Of a DNA stretch of 64,000 nt, positions 1-11,200 are shown piece after piece (positions within the stretch are counted from its first letter, which is position 1; each line of letters begins with the position of its first letter). The stretch spans positions 83,574,395 through 83,638,394 of the forward strand of contig CM037778.1 of NCBI GenBank assembly GCA_021229015.1. Direction: 5' to 3'. Made by a program: the position numbers and the translations under genes. The notes under the pieces are model-generated. The model saw only the letters and a program-made list of their open reading frames with translations. It had not been told where the DNA came from and did not search any database. This DNA is from Solen grandis. Taxonomy: Eukaryota > Mollusca > Bivalvia > Adapedonta > Solenidae.

Positions 1-445
1 TTATAACATACAATATACTTCTTAGTTATTTTTAACAATATTTCACTTGTCTTGTTTAATACTCTTAAGTAATTTATGTACATCATATTTTTCTACAATT
101 GCATATTTTGGAATAAAGATCTTTTTGTGTATTTTAGATCTTGTTGTATGTTGTCATTTGATGTTTTCTTTATTTTGATTATTTCTGTTATACATCGGAA
201 TTGTTGTCATCTCAAAATCATGTTTTTGTATATTTAATAAAATAAGCTAATAAAATTTATTTGAAAATCAGATTTACTGTCATTTGTTCATGATTATGTC
301 TAAAATATTGCATGACAATATTCGTTAGGTCCTAATTTTATTCCATTACTCAAAATGACTGGCATGTTGTTTCATAAACATTTTTAAAGAATTTTGTTGT
401 AACATAGGTGCATGATGTTTTTTGAATGCAGTTTTGATACTTTTT
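1..445. other. AT-rich sequence, no feature seen
   Basis: I see no reading frame of note, splice-flanked exon, RNA gene or repeat boundary here. The stretch ends at the TTTTTAGCTCACC motif that begins the repeat element at about 446. Confidence 0.6.
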
Positions 446-1672
446 AGCTCACCAGAGCACAAGATGAGCTATTAAGATCACCCTGCACTGTCGTGCATTG
501 TCTGTCATCAACAATTTCCTTCAAACGACATCTCCTCTGAACAGCTAAGTGGAAATTTATTGAACTTGGCATTCATCATCCTTTGGTAAACCTCCACAAA
601 AGTTGCTAAAATAAACGTATCCATTCAGAACTCTGGTTGACATGGCAACCAACAAAATTTCACATTAAAAACTTCCAAAATTCTTATCCTCTGAAACCAA
701 TGGTCAGAATTCAATTTCCTTTGGCCCAAATGGTCACTTCATAGTACTCTACCATAATTGCTAAGGTGAACTTGATCCCTTAAAAAATGAGGCCCTTAGG
801 GCGTTGGCTGATTTCCTTATATACTGTTTATAGAAATTTTCAAAATTCTTCTTCTGTGAAGCCATTGGTCAGAATTAAATTTCATATGGGACAATGGTCA
901 CCTCATGGCTGTCTACCATAGTTGCTAAAATGAAGTTGATCCCTTGAAAAATGTGGTCCCTAGGGGGTTGCATAGTTCCTAGTTTGCAATGTTGATCCAA
1001 TGAAAAATGAGTCATATATCAGGTCATCTAGTTTCCTTAAATAACTCTATATAGAAAATTAAAAAAATCTTCTCCTATGAAGCCAATGGCCAGAATTTCA
1101 TTTCATTTAGCACAAATGGTCACCTCATGACGTCTATCATAATGTTAAATAAAGTAAAATAAAAGATCCCTTGAAAAATGAATCACATAGGGGTGGGCTT
1201 ATTTCCTTATATACAGATAATTTCAAAATTCTTCTTTTGAAGCCAATTCCATATGGCACAAATGGTCAACTCATGGCTGTCTACCATAATTTCTAAAACA
1301 AAGTTGATCCCTTGAAATATGGGGTCCCTAAGGGGTTGCCTAGTTTCCAAAGTTGATCCAATGAAAAATGAGTCGTATATTGGATTATCTAGTTTCCTTA
1401 TATACCCTACTTAGAACATTTTAAAATTCTTCTCTTCTGGAACTAAGTTTAGAATTAATCCTTGTTTTGCACCAATGATTTCCTAAAGGTTTCATATCAT
1501 AATTGCGTAAGCATTTTTGATCCCTTGAAAATTGAGGCCTCTTGATTGACAAATCTAAGATTTTTTGTATCTGAAGCTGGAAGAAACCATGTAAAATCAA
1601 GTGATTTGAATCGTTTTAAATAAGCTGATGTACCCTGGTGAGCAATCTAGGGCCATAGGACCCTCTTGTTGA
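446..1672 (-). mobile_element. Tandem-repeat element with GAGCTAAAAA / AACAAGAGGG ends
   Basis: The left end reads TTTTTAGCTCACCAGAGCA. The right end reads CTGGTGAGCAATCTAGGGCC followed by ACCCTCTTGTT. Read on the minus strand, the element begins AACAAGAGGGTCC and ends GGTGAGCTAAAAA. The interior holds about five degenerate units of roughly 170-300 bp built on phrases such as 'aattcttctcctatgaagccaatggtcagaatt', 'caaatggtcacctcatg' and 'gttgatcccttgaaaaatg'. No coding potential was seen. The same terminal phrases bound 5198-5965, so this is a family of non-autonomous, internally tandem elements. Confidence 0.6.
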
Positions 1673-1724
1673 AGACAATTTGCAATCAACCATGCACCAG
1701 CATGGGCATTGGTGTTACATCTTC

Positions 1725-2110
1725 GTTAAAGTTTTGCATGGAAGCCATTATCAAGCTTATATTTCAATAACCGTTCATGGTATTGACTTGAAAGTTTTTG
1801 AGTATCAGACAACCAAGGTATATAACACTTGGCTTATTTATTACAAATTATGACCTCTTTTTAGGCTTCATGTTTCAATTTAGAATTTTTTGTTATAGTT
1901 TTACACGCAAGGTACTCTCATGCTTATATCTCAGTAACCACGCTTTTGAATGATTTGAAACTTTATTAACATCTTCAAAGGTATCAGACTGTGAAGGTAG
2001 GTAATTCTTGATGAAATTCATTACAAATTATGGCCCCTTTTATAGCTTAAAATTTTTTGGACAAAGTTCTGCATGCAAATTATTACCATGCTTTTATCTC
2101 AGAAACATTC
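1725..2110. repeat. Degenerate tandem repeat, about 165-bp period
   Basis: Two to three units each contain 'ttgcatg..aag/ggta', 'catgcttatatctcagtaacc', 'tatcagac', 'ggtatataa/ggtaggtaa' and 'ttcattacaaattatggcccctttt' in the same order. No open frame crosses the units. The repeat probably belongs to the same low-copy tandem material that surrounds the neighbouring element. Confidence 0.5.
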
Positions 2111-2389
2111 AACAGGCGAACCAGTCCTAGAGGTAGGCTTTCGATTTAATAATAATGAATAAAACTTTCAAGAATATGCCCTTCCGAGTGCCATTTTATA
2201 ACTTTCTTTTACCATTACTATAAGTTTTATTGAACTAATTTTTTTTATTGGTTTTAGGAGTTTTGTAAAGTAGAAAATTGAATAAAATACACAATGCATA
2301 AGTGCCATTTGTTTACTTTACAATATTTACATTTTTTCCAAAACATTCCTTTTCCTTTCTAAGATGCAACTACATTTTTGATAATCTCT

Positions 2390-2595
2390 CTGCCCCTCAC
2401 TGCTGTGTGTTTGAATCCCGGTAGGGACTTAGGATTTTTCATGTGAGGAAGCCTTCAATCTGGCTTGCGGTAGGTCGGTGGTTCTACCCGGGTACCTCTG
2501 TGTACTCGGGGTCTTCCTTCACCTGTAATTAGCTGAACGTCGCTATATGATTGAAATACTATCGCAGGGACAGTAAACCCCAATACAACAATACA
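2390..2595 (+). mobile_element. tRNA-derived SINE, family 1 (5'-truncated)
   Basis: A B-box-like 'gtttgaatcccgg' is followed by the body shared with copies at 11110, 18966, 19785, 43448 and 48165: 'catgtgaggaagcc', 'ggtaggtcggtggttctaccc', 'cacctgtaattagctg', 'cgtcgctatatga'. The tail is 'tgaaatactatcgcaggga'. The A-box half of the tRNA-like head is missing or diverged. Confidence 0.75.
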
Positions 2596-3120
2596 GCAAC
2601 AACATTTTTTATTATATTAATGCAGTAAATTGGGTTTGATTGTATTAATAAAGATTTACATTTTGAAGAAAGTAAATCACGTGTGAACATTTTTCCAGAA
2701 TATTACAGAAAAATTACTATAGTCTCAATAAATTTTTAGTAGTTTCAAGAACTGTTTACATTTAATGGCAAACATACTTTATGAGAAAACGAAATTCTAT
2801 TGCATTAAACACACTACGTGTGTATAGCAATAATTCATACGTGTGGTTCAATGGACAAAATTTACAGAAAAAAATGTAAAAACAAGGAACGTTTTGCACA
2901 AAAATAAATCATAAAAAAAATCATAAATTTGTTCTGCAATCCGTATGTTTTTTAACAAATATAATATTAAAATGTCATCTATACATTTAAATGACAAGTC
3001 ACGCGAAACGAAATCCGCAAGTAACGAAGCCACAAGTGAAAATACGATATTTCATGGACTGAGTACTTTTTTTCTCATACCTAAAAAGTTGTCCTTAGCG
3101 ACATCATCGGTCACTTCTGA
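2596..3120. other. AT-rich spacer, no gene seen
   Basis: Short overlapping frames occur on both strands near 2850-3150, but none has a recognisable domain or splice context. No repeat boundary is visible. Confidence 0.5.
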
Positions 3121-3126
3121 TCACCA

Positions 3127-3213
3127 GGGCAGTTTCTTGCCTATATGAAAAATCTGCCATCAAAAATGAAATCCATGGCTCGATTATTTGCTGATGGCAT
3201 TACCTTTTTAATA
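3127..3213 (+). pseudogene. LINE reverse-transcriptase fragment
   Basis: The frame starting near 3127 reads a short peptide with the phrases FLAYMKNLPS and ARLFADGITF. In non-LTR retrotransposon reverse transcriptases the corresponding block runs '(Y)INDLPS...ARLFADDT', which contains the catalytic F/YxDD. Here the DD is DG, so the fragment cannot be active. Only about 28 residues remain before a TAA stop. No 5' or 3' end of the LINE is visible. The identification rests on one motif block and is tentative. Confidence 0.5.
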
Positions 3214-3569
3214 CATAAATTATAAGTTTTAAGTAATCTGTATAAATGTAAAATAAATGCATTATTTCATTTCAAATAATACTAGTTGCAAAATGTGACT
3301 GCAGATTTAAGAGGTAAGGAACCTCAGGACCTTGAAGTTTGTGGTTATTCAAGCCGTAACCCAGCCATAGAATCCATCGATTAATTACACATTATATACT
3401 AGTAACCCAGCCAGTGAGAGACCAGATCCAGTATCATAAAATATAGTCACAAATGACACTACTAGATAGCTCCCACCAAGTCTGGACCAGTTTTAAATGA
3501 CTCAATTGCATAAAAACAGTATTTTAAGCAGAGGGTGTGTGTTTTCCTGGTCTGCCTATAACAAAGGTT

Positions 3570-3765
3570 ACAGTTGAACCTGTATTAGCAGCCACCTGTA
3601 CAAAGTGACCAACTGCATTAAATGGTCAATTTAAATACAATGTTTTACAAAACTTGAGCATCTTGTCATATATTTGTACTGAATTTAGCGGTCACCTTTG
3701 TTAAGTGGCCACTCTCTCTTATTTCCTTGAGTGACCATTTAAGACAGGTTTGACTGAACATGATT
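3570..3765. mobile_element. MITE-like repeat with CAGTTGAACCTG inverted ends
   Basis: The left end 'ttacagttgaacctgtattagc' mirrors the right end 'taagacaggtttgactg'. The interior contains 'tttagcggtcacctttgttaagtggccact'. A second copy lies at 45728-45905. A CAGT start preceded by TA is typical of non-autonomous Tc1/mariner relatives, but the right TA is not preserved. Non-coding. Confidence 0.55.
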
Positions 3766-5197
3766 CACAAATATAAGTCAGTATATCTCGGACTCAGACA
3801 GATCATATTAACAGTCTTAATATACCTGAGATAAAGAAATTTGAAGAAAAAAAATAAAATAATAAGAAAATAATGATAATAAAAAAACAGGTCACCGTCA
3901 GCTCTGGCACAATGTCAGGAAGCACAGACTTACAGCATCTAACGTGGGTAAAATAACAAAATGCGGAAAAGATTATGATTGTCTCTACCTGCAACTAAAG
4001 AATAAAAGACATGTAACCACTGATGCCAATTAACGAGGGATTAGTTTTTTAACGTAATGCTTATGCTTCTATAGAAGAAAATTCTTTGCATATGTATCCT
4101 TGTGGAATTTTTGGCAGTTCTGGTTCCAGAACCATAAGGTATACATAACCCATCAAGAAATCGGCCACTTGGACTTCTTGAATTCTCAATTGTCCTGGGA
4201 CTATCCTTGAAGACTTTAAAATAAAGAAACACTAAATACTACTGCATCAAGTCTTAACACTGTTGCTAAAATTATTTTTATTATAAACACTTTCTTTCAA
4301 TACAGTTTTTTGTAATTTTATAAAATGCAAGTTGGACACAGTTTTCCATACATTGTTTATCTGACTATAATTCTTGTGTGTAAACCGGAGAATTTTGCAA
4401 TACATCTCACATACACCCAGTATACAAAGATAAACTTTATAATATTATATTTATCTCCAAGCATGTGAAACATTGCCTAATGATAATTTAATGTACATAC
4501 ACTTTTGTTATTAAAATATAAAATTCAGAGCATAAGACCAGAGAAGATGGTTGTTGTGTTTTTATTTCTATACAATCAATGAATACCCTTGTTCTTGAAC
4601 ATAGTGATTTAAACTCAGTTTACAGTGTCTCTGGACAGCCAGATATAGGATATATCTGCCACATATCTTCCATTAGAATTACAAACTGAAACACTGCAAT
4701 GATAATGAGAAATTTATTTCAACGGTTTACTTGTGGATGTGCTTCCACCAGTGGACACCATAACTATCCAAGTTAATCATCAACTGTACTGGCGTACACC
4801 TGACCATCTAAACCTCTTTCTGAGAAAATAATCACTGGTATGCATAAATTTTGAGAATTCCTATTGCAGATGATCATAAAAAATACAAGTTTCTGCCTGT
4901 GCATTGTTTCCGATAATGTCATGAGTTTTCGCGGATCGTTAAAAAACCCATCCAAAAATGAAGTATGAATAAAGGGAGGTAATTGATCTAACAATAGTAA
5001 AACAAAATGTATTTAAAAACTTTCTTCATATTTTTTTAATGAAAATTAAGGTATTTTTTTTTTAATTCACTAACATTTATAAAAAATCATCTGCTGAATA
5101 AAAAAAAAGAGAGAAAAAAGATTATTATCTAGAGTTTAATAAAAAAAAAAAAAAAAGATTTATATAAAAAAGATTTATATATATACATATATATTAA
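3766..5197. other. Mostly unassigned; AT-rich, one coding-like stretch
   Basis: Apart from the coding-like segment at 4069-4213, nothing could be assigned. A second weak candidate on the minus strand (about 4635-4700) follows an acceptor-like GTGTTTCAG and reads about 22 codons to a stop. 5020-5197 is simple A/T-rich sequence with poly-A and TATATA runs. Confidence 0.4.
4069..4213 (-). CDS. Coding-like terminal exon, unrecognised
   Basis: On the minus strand a pyrimidine-rich TTTCTTTATTTTAAAG is followed by 47 codons ending in TAA. The frame includes LRIQEVQVADFLMGY and VLEPELPKIPQGY, which have balanced, protein-like composition, unlike the neighbouring AT-rich frames. I do not recognise the family. 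No matching upstream exon could be joined, although the minus-strand frame at 4773-4994 and the short frame near 4650 are possible partners. It could be a real last exon, a transposon fragment or chance. Confidence 0.3.
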
Positions 5198-5965
5198 AAC
5201 AAGAGGGCCAAGATAGCCCTGTGTCGCTCACCAGAGTAAGATGGCTGTGTTAGGCATAATGACAAAAATCTGGCATCTAAAGTGTTTTTTAATATTTGAC
5301 TAAGTGACCTACATATTGATCCTACCTGAATTTGCACTCAACTGGGAATTCATGCAGTCATCATTCATATCAAGTTTAATGAAGACTGGGACAAAAATGT
5401 ACGCCTGTGGAGTGTTCACAAGGTTTTTCTAGGATTTGACCTGGTGACCTAGTTTTTGACCCCACATGACCCAATTTCGAACTTATCCGAGATATTATGT
5501 AGACAAACATCCTGACCAAATTTTATGAAGATTGGGCAAAAACTGTGGCCTGTAGAGTGTTCACAAGGTTTTTCTAAATTTTGACCTAGTGACCTAGTTT
5601 TTGACCCCACATGCCTGTTTTGGCCTGTTTTTCCCCACATGACCCAATTTTGAACTCATCCGAGATATCATGTAGACAAACATCCTGACCAAATCTATTG
5701 AAGATTAGGCCGAAACTGGCCTCTAGAGTGTTCACAAGGTTTTTCTAAGATTTGACCTGGTGACCTAGTTTTTGACCCCACGTGACCCAATTTCGAACTC
5801 ATCCGAGATAATATGTAGACAAACATCCCGACCAAGTTTCATGAAGATTGGGCCAAAACTGTGGCCTCTAGAGTGTTCACAAGCAATTGTTGACGACGGA
5901 CGACGCACGACGGACAAAAGGCGATCACAAAGCTCACCCGAGCACAAGTGCTCAGGTGAGCTAAA
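5198..5965 (+). mobile_element. Tandem-repeat element with AACAAGAGGG / GAGCTAAAAA ends
   Basis: The element starts 'aaaacaagagggccaagatagcc' followed by 'gtcgctcacc', and ends 'gctcaggtgagctaaaaac'. The interior has about four units of 130-190 bp. Each unit carries 'tttgacctggtgacctagtttttgacccca', 'catgacccaatttcgaac', 'atccgagata', 'gtagacaaacatcctgaccaa' and 'gtgttcacaag'. A CG-rich 'gacgacggacgacgcacgacgg' precedes the right end. This is the plus-oriented relative of 446-1672: the ends agree but the interiors do not. Non-coding. Confidence 0.65.
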
Positions 5966-6311
5966 AACAGTATGGAATAAGTCTTGTTTGAAAACTCATT
6001 TATGTTATTTATGTAATTCTAATTTTTCAAGGTATAATTGTAGGACATTATTATTATTGGTTTTATACGAGACAACTGAAATCAATAACAGTAAATAAAT
6101 TAAATTAATTTTTGAGACAATTGAAATAAATAACAGTAAATAAATTAAATTCATGAAAATTCAGATTAAAACATTTAAGTGCCCCAATCTGGGTATGAAT
6201 ATAATGCGACGCGACCGAAGTGCCCTTTTGAGTAAAAAAAAATTACCATGCCCCTACCAGATCCTAGGGGAAACACTAATAATTGGAGTTAAATTTCATA
6301 AGTTAGGTCAA
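5966..6311. other. 3' flank of the NB-ARC/TPR gene
   Basis: This is the region downstream of the minus-strand gene. A near-duplicate of about 45 bp ('caactgaaatcaataacagtaaataaattaaatt' and 'caattgaaataaataacagtaaataaattaaatt') lies at 6070-6150. AATAAA/TTTATT-type hexamers occur on both strands, but I cannot fix a polyadenylation site. Confidence 0.4.
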
Positions 6312-7105
6312 TCAATCGGCCATTCTCTTTTCTCCCAGTTTCACAAGTTCGTCATCAATTTTCCTTGTCTCCTCTTCATCCTTTTCTCCTTCAAACAAAT
6401 CCCTACGCTTCAGTAGCTCTACTTTGATATCATCTAATGTGAGATTGTAGTTTACATTTTCATTTGTTTTCAAGTGAATTTCAGCAATGCAATATAAAGT
6501 TTCTAAACTTAATCGACTAAAAGGGGCATATTCCGATACACTGTTTTTTAGCAATAAAGCTTTTTTAGCAAATAGCATGGCAGAAGTGTAATGCTTTTGC
6601 AATGTTTTTACTTTTGCAATATTCACAAGACACTGCATGTATCTCATTCCATTTTTGTCTATTACTTCCAGTTTTTCTAATGTCTTCTGAAGCATGTCCA
6701 CCGCGCCATCTAAATTGCCTTCCTCGCGCATAACGTTTCCCCACGCGAAATACAATCTTGATGCAATGTTCAAAGATGGCTCTTCCTGTTTCTTTAAGAG
6801 ACATGAACTCTCGTGAAGACATCTATGGGCATTGATGAAATCATGATGTGCACAGTGGGCTTTAGCTCGGTCTATTAAGGCGTCTGCAAGAATAGTGAGC
6901 GGCTTTCCCGTCTGTTCCGCATACTTTGATATCACTTCATAGCCCAGTTTATAATACTTTGCAGCTGATTTATTGTCGCTCTGATTCTCATACAAGTAGC
7001 CAATGTTTAAAAGCGTTACACCTACGGAGGGATGGTTCTCCCCAAAACGTGCCTTGCTGAACTTCAACGATAAATCCAAGAGCCCGCGTGCACTATTGTA
7101 GTTTC
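6312..7105 (-). CDS. Exon 7: C-terminal TPR array and stop
   Basis: Acceptor CCTCATTGCAG is followed by 794 nt. At least four TPR units are readable, for example SVGVTLLNIGYLYENQSDN, LYFAWGNVMREEGNLDGAV and MRYMQCLVNIAKVKTLQKHY. The end is an acidic/basic tail (GEKDEEETRKIDDEL) and a TGA stop at 6312-6314. Confidence 0.85.
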
Positions 7106-8254
7106 CTGCAATGAGGATTATTAAGTAAGACCTCTAGAGTTAAAAACGGTGGCATAAAAAGGATATGGAAGATATATTTATATCGCGTGACACGCGATAG
7201 CTACCGCGTTCTCGTGCAGTAACTAGACAGCGTTTTAAAGGTTGTAGGTTCGATGCCTGCAGGGAAAATAATTGTTCAAGACTTCCAAAGAAAGAACTGG
7301 TGCCATCCAGGAACAGTCGAGTTGGATAAGTATGCTCGTAAGTTTTTGTAAGAAATTTTGAATTGTTTTGTTTAAAGTAGATATTGTTTCGAAAGAGAGA
7401 GGTTGTCAGCTCAGATGCACATGAAAAAGTGGGTTATACCTAAGTTTGTGTTGACGAATCCAAGACTGTTTAGTGCTTGAATACGCACAGGGTTGACATC
7501 CTGTGGTTCAAGTTTTGAACTCTCTCTCAGCACACTCTCGAAATATCTGCAAAAAATATTTGAGTTAAAGTTTAGTAATACAAGCATCAGATCATCTTAA
7601 ATATAGGTTGTCTGTTCATTATATTCAGGTGAACACCTAATTTTGTATATTAATTGAAAATGTATAACAAGTTTCAGATGTTTTCTGTTTTTAAACACAC
7701 AAACTAATCTAATGTAATGCTCTCTATCGTTTTAATTTGTTAAGATTTACTTACTTATAAAAATATAAGTTCAAATCGCTACGAATGGACAGTAGGTTTA
7801 CCAAATGCGACTGATTTTTTTCTGTAAACAAAAAAAAGTATGTGCCGAACCCTTGTGCCTCAAACAGCATGTGTTTTGTTACACGATTAGATATATTCAT
7901 TCACTTACCAATACACCTTCATATATACGAGTATGTATATATATAATTATATGTTTATTATATTTATATCATATATTTATAATGGTTACCCAACAGCCTC
8001 CCTGTCTCTGCCTCGCATGTGTATATTCCACCCTAAACGTTGTAAAACCAGTACAGAGGCTTTAAGGTTGCTTTTGTTACTCGATTTGCCTCCTTTCAAA
8101 ACCTCATGTGCCTTGCGATACTCCACCATACCCTTCAAATAATCATCCTACAATACACACATCGGGTTCATATGTTTAGATGATGATGAATTGAAACTGG
8201 GTGTCTTAGAAGAGTCACATTGCTCACAAAGGGGTCTGGCACGAAAGGTGGGTC

Positions 8255-8293
<39 letters not shown>

Positions 8294-11200
8294 AGTGATA
8301 TATGGGCCACTTTTCGTGCCAGACCCCTTTGTTTAAACGTTGCTGTTTTACGGTCAAGCTCGATTCGGATGAATTGACAGAAAAGCTGCATAGGATAAAA
8401 ATAAAATAACGAGTATTCATTTCTTTTATCGGTATCTGTCATTACAATTCAACACTGATATTGCGGCTTTAGTTTTTCTTTAGTTTTAAACGGGAGAGAT
8501 TGGCGAGATTCCGTCGGTCAGATTTCTTCCGACCAAACGCGTTTTCGACTTAGCGAACTGTTGTAGCGCGATTCCTTTGGCAAAGTGGTGTTTTTGTACC
8601 TGATTGCCTTTATTCATCACTTCCACACAAAATAAGATCAATTTTATGAAAATCCGCCAATTTTCAAAGGAGTTACGGCAACTGAAACATGATGTACGTT
8701 TTTAATGGAAGAAGTTACCTACCTTCTTAATATATCTTTAAGGTCATTGATTTTTTTATAATGGGCAGCAACATACCGGGTACCTTTACCATGAAGGAGA
8801 TATTTTTATTGACCTTCATACTTCAAGTACAGTGAAATATAGCTTTTAGACCACTTTTGAATTAAGACCCAGTCGTTTACGGAGGCGAGTAGTTATAAAA
8901 TGGTCGTATGTACCACAATTCAAGCCATTCAACTATTATGACCACCTCCAGTGGACAAAAAAAACTTATATTGAACAATTAATCATGACATTTAGGTATT
9001 CAATCAAGTTGTTCCACAAAAATTAAGTGTTTTGAAAACAAAATGCAAAGGAGAAAAATACTGATCACAACTTAGTATTTAGATAATGATAGTTTGAGGT
9101 CTTCACTTGGACATCTAAGAAAAGATTGCAGATTTTTTCATTTTTTGTATTAATGCGCAAAGATGTATTTATAAATATAAACTGTTTGCATTGGTAATCG
9201 CACAGTACTGATATCTATATGAAATACATAATCATTATATATCACTCAATAATCCATATTTAAAGCAAAAGACAAAAATAGATGTCAGCATGACATAGAA
9301 TGCTTGGAAATATATAAGAGATGTACCAGTAAGGATTGGACGATGGCAGCTTACCTTGACGTTGGTGTGGTAGCTGCCGACGGCAATTCGGATACGTGCT
9401 CTGTCTACGTCACTTCCGTACCGTTTAGCCAGTCTTTCACAGCCGCGATAGAAGCCGTCACTCATACCTGTAAGTCTTCAGACATTGAATATGAAGCGGT
9501 CGAAAACTCCGCAAAGAAAGACAAATAGATCTCCACAAACTGGAGCATAGATCCGCCATACAAGGATTTATTCTATTACACTTAGCAGAATCCAACCTCT
9601 TAGAGTTACAACTACTCTAAGCCAAATTCTAGCTGCCTCACTATGTATTCTAATCTGGAACAAACTCCCCCATGATTAAGTTGCAGCGACTGTCTGCTTG
9701 GAGACGCCAAGACCTGTCAAAGAAGCGAGGCTTCAAATGGCAAAGACCTAACCCCCAGGATTGTCTTAACTGCGGCCCGTTTACATCCTACACCATTTCT
9801 GCCACTTAGCAGTGCTTACATGAAAACCCGAGACAGAAGTTCGGTAGCAACCAAACACATCCCCAGTGTCTCCAATAACCAGTGACCATATCCATTTTAT
9901 ATCGCTATGTGACTTGATTCGTACTTGTCACCTAGCCAATTCACATACCTACTGGCTGAATCCTCTGCTTCAGAAATTCACAGAAGTATATACGCACAAA
10001 TCATATACCTTTCCACAGGGCTTCAATAAAGGGAAGTAATTCAAGACTAATCATGAAATCACAAATATTGGGTGAAAATAAAACCTTCTACCAATATGTA
10101 TTTTAGGTAGTTTGAATAAAAATAACAATTGCTTCTTTCAAGATCGAGGACTTACCAGTGAAAAAACGCTCGAGCATGAGTGTACACTCTGTGGCAATCT
10201 CCAGGAAGAAGTGGTAGGTTACTTGCTCGTGGTCTGCATTGTTTACCTGCTGCAGCAGTTTCTGCAAATTCAACTCCTCATGTGTGAACGTCTCCGCTGC
10301 CTCTTTAAACGCCGCGGACGTGCTCTGTCTGGCTAGCTCTGTGATGACACTTGTAAATACCTTACAATATCTCAGCCGGATCTCTGATGACAAAGCAAAG
10401 GTTGATATTATCACATGCCAACAAAATAAATGTTTACATAATCATTGTTTAAATGCACGTTTACAAATGATTTTATAGCTTGATATGTATTTGATTGTAT
10501 CTTTGTATATTTTTGAGATTTGAAGTGCAAACCACCTTTTTATGTATACTTATTTATCTTCCGTAAATTTTTACTATAATAAGATGTATAAAATATTTTG
10601 TTCTTGATGTTGTCTATATTAACTCTATATATGTATCAATATAATGTCAAATATGATTCTGATTGGTATAGAAAATTTGAATAATAATAATAACAACGGG
10701 AAACAGCTATCATTTTAGGCACGGTAAAACTCCCTCAAGTAAAAATATCAAACTATGATAGCAGATCTTTCCGCTCCGGTGCTCCCAAACTGTAGTATTC
10801 GCTCCTGTAGTACTTTTTTGTTTGTTTAACATGTTACAGTTTTTGCTTTTTAAGATATTACGGTTTTTCTCTTTAATATATTTACATAGAACCTATATAG
10901 TTTTTGTTATTTTCCTTCATTTGCTTTTTTAATTTGCTTTATCCTGCCTACATGCAAGCTCTATGTCTGTTTTAAAGTGTCATATTTTATTTTGAGGAAG
11001 TTACTGATCAGTTTTGGGCGCCATTAATGACAAATTCTAAAATATTCAATTTTTTACCCATTGCATTTTTATGCCTCTTTTGAATATATGAGTTTTATTT
11101 CATACTTTATGGTTCGGATTTTCATGTGAGGAAGCCTTCCAGCTGGCTTACGGTAGGTCGGTGGTTCTACCCAGATGCCTCCGTGCATTTGGGGTCTTCC

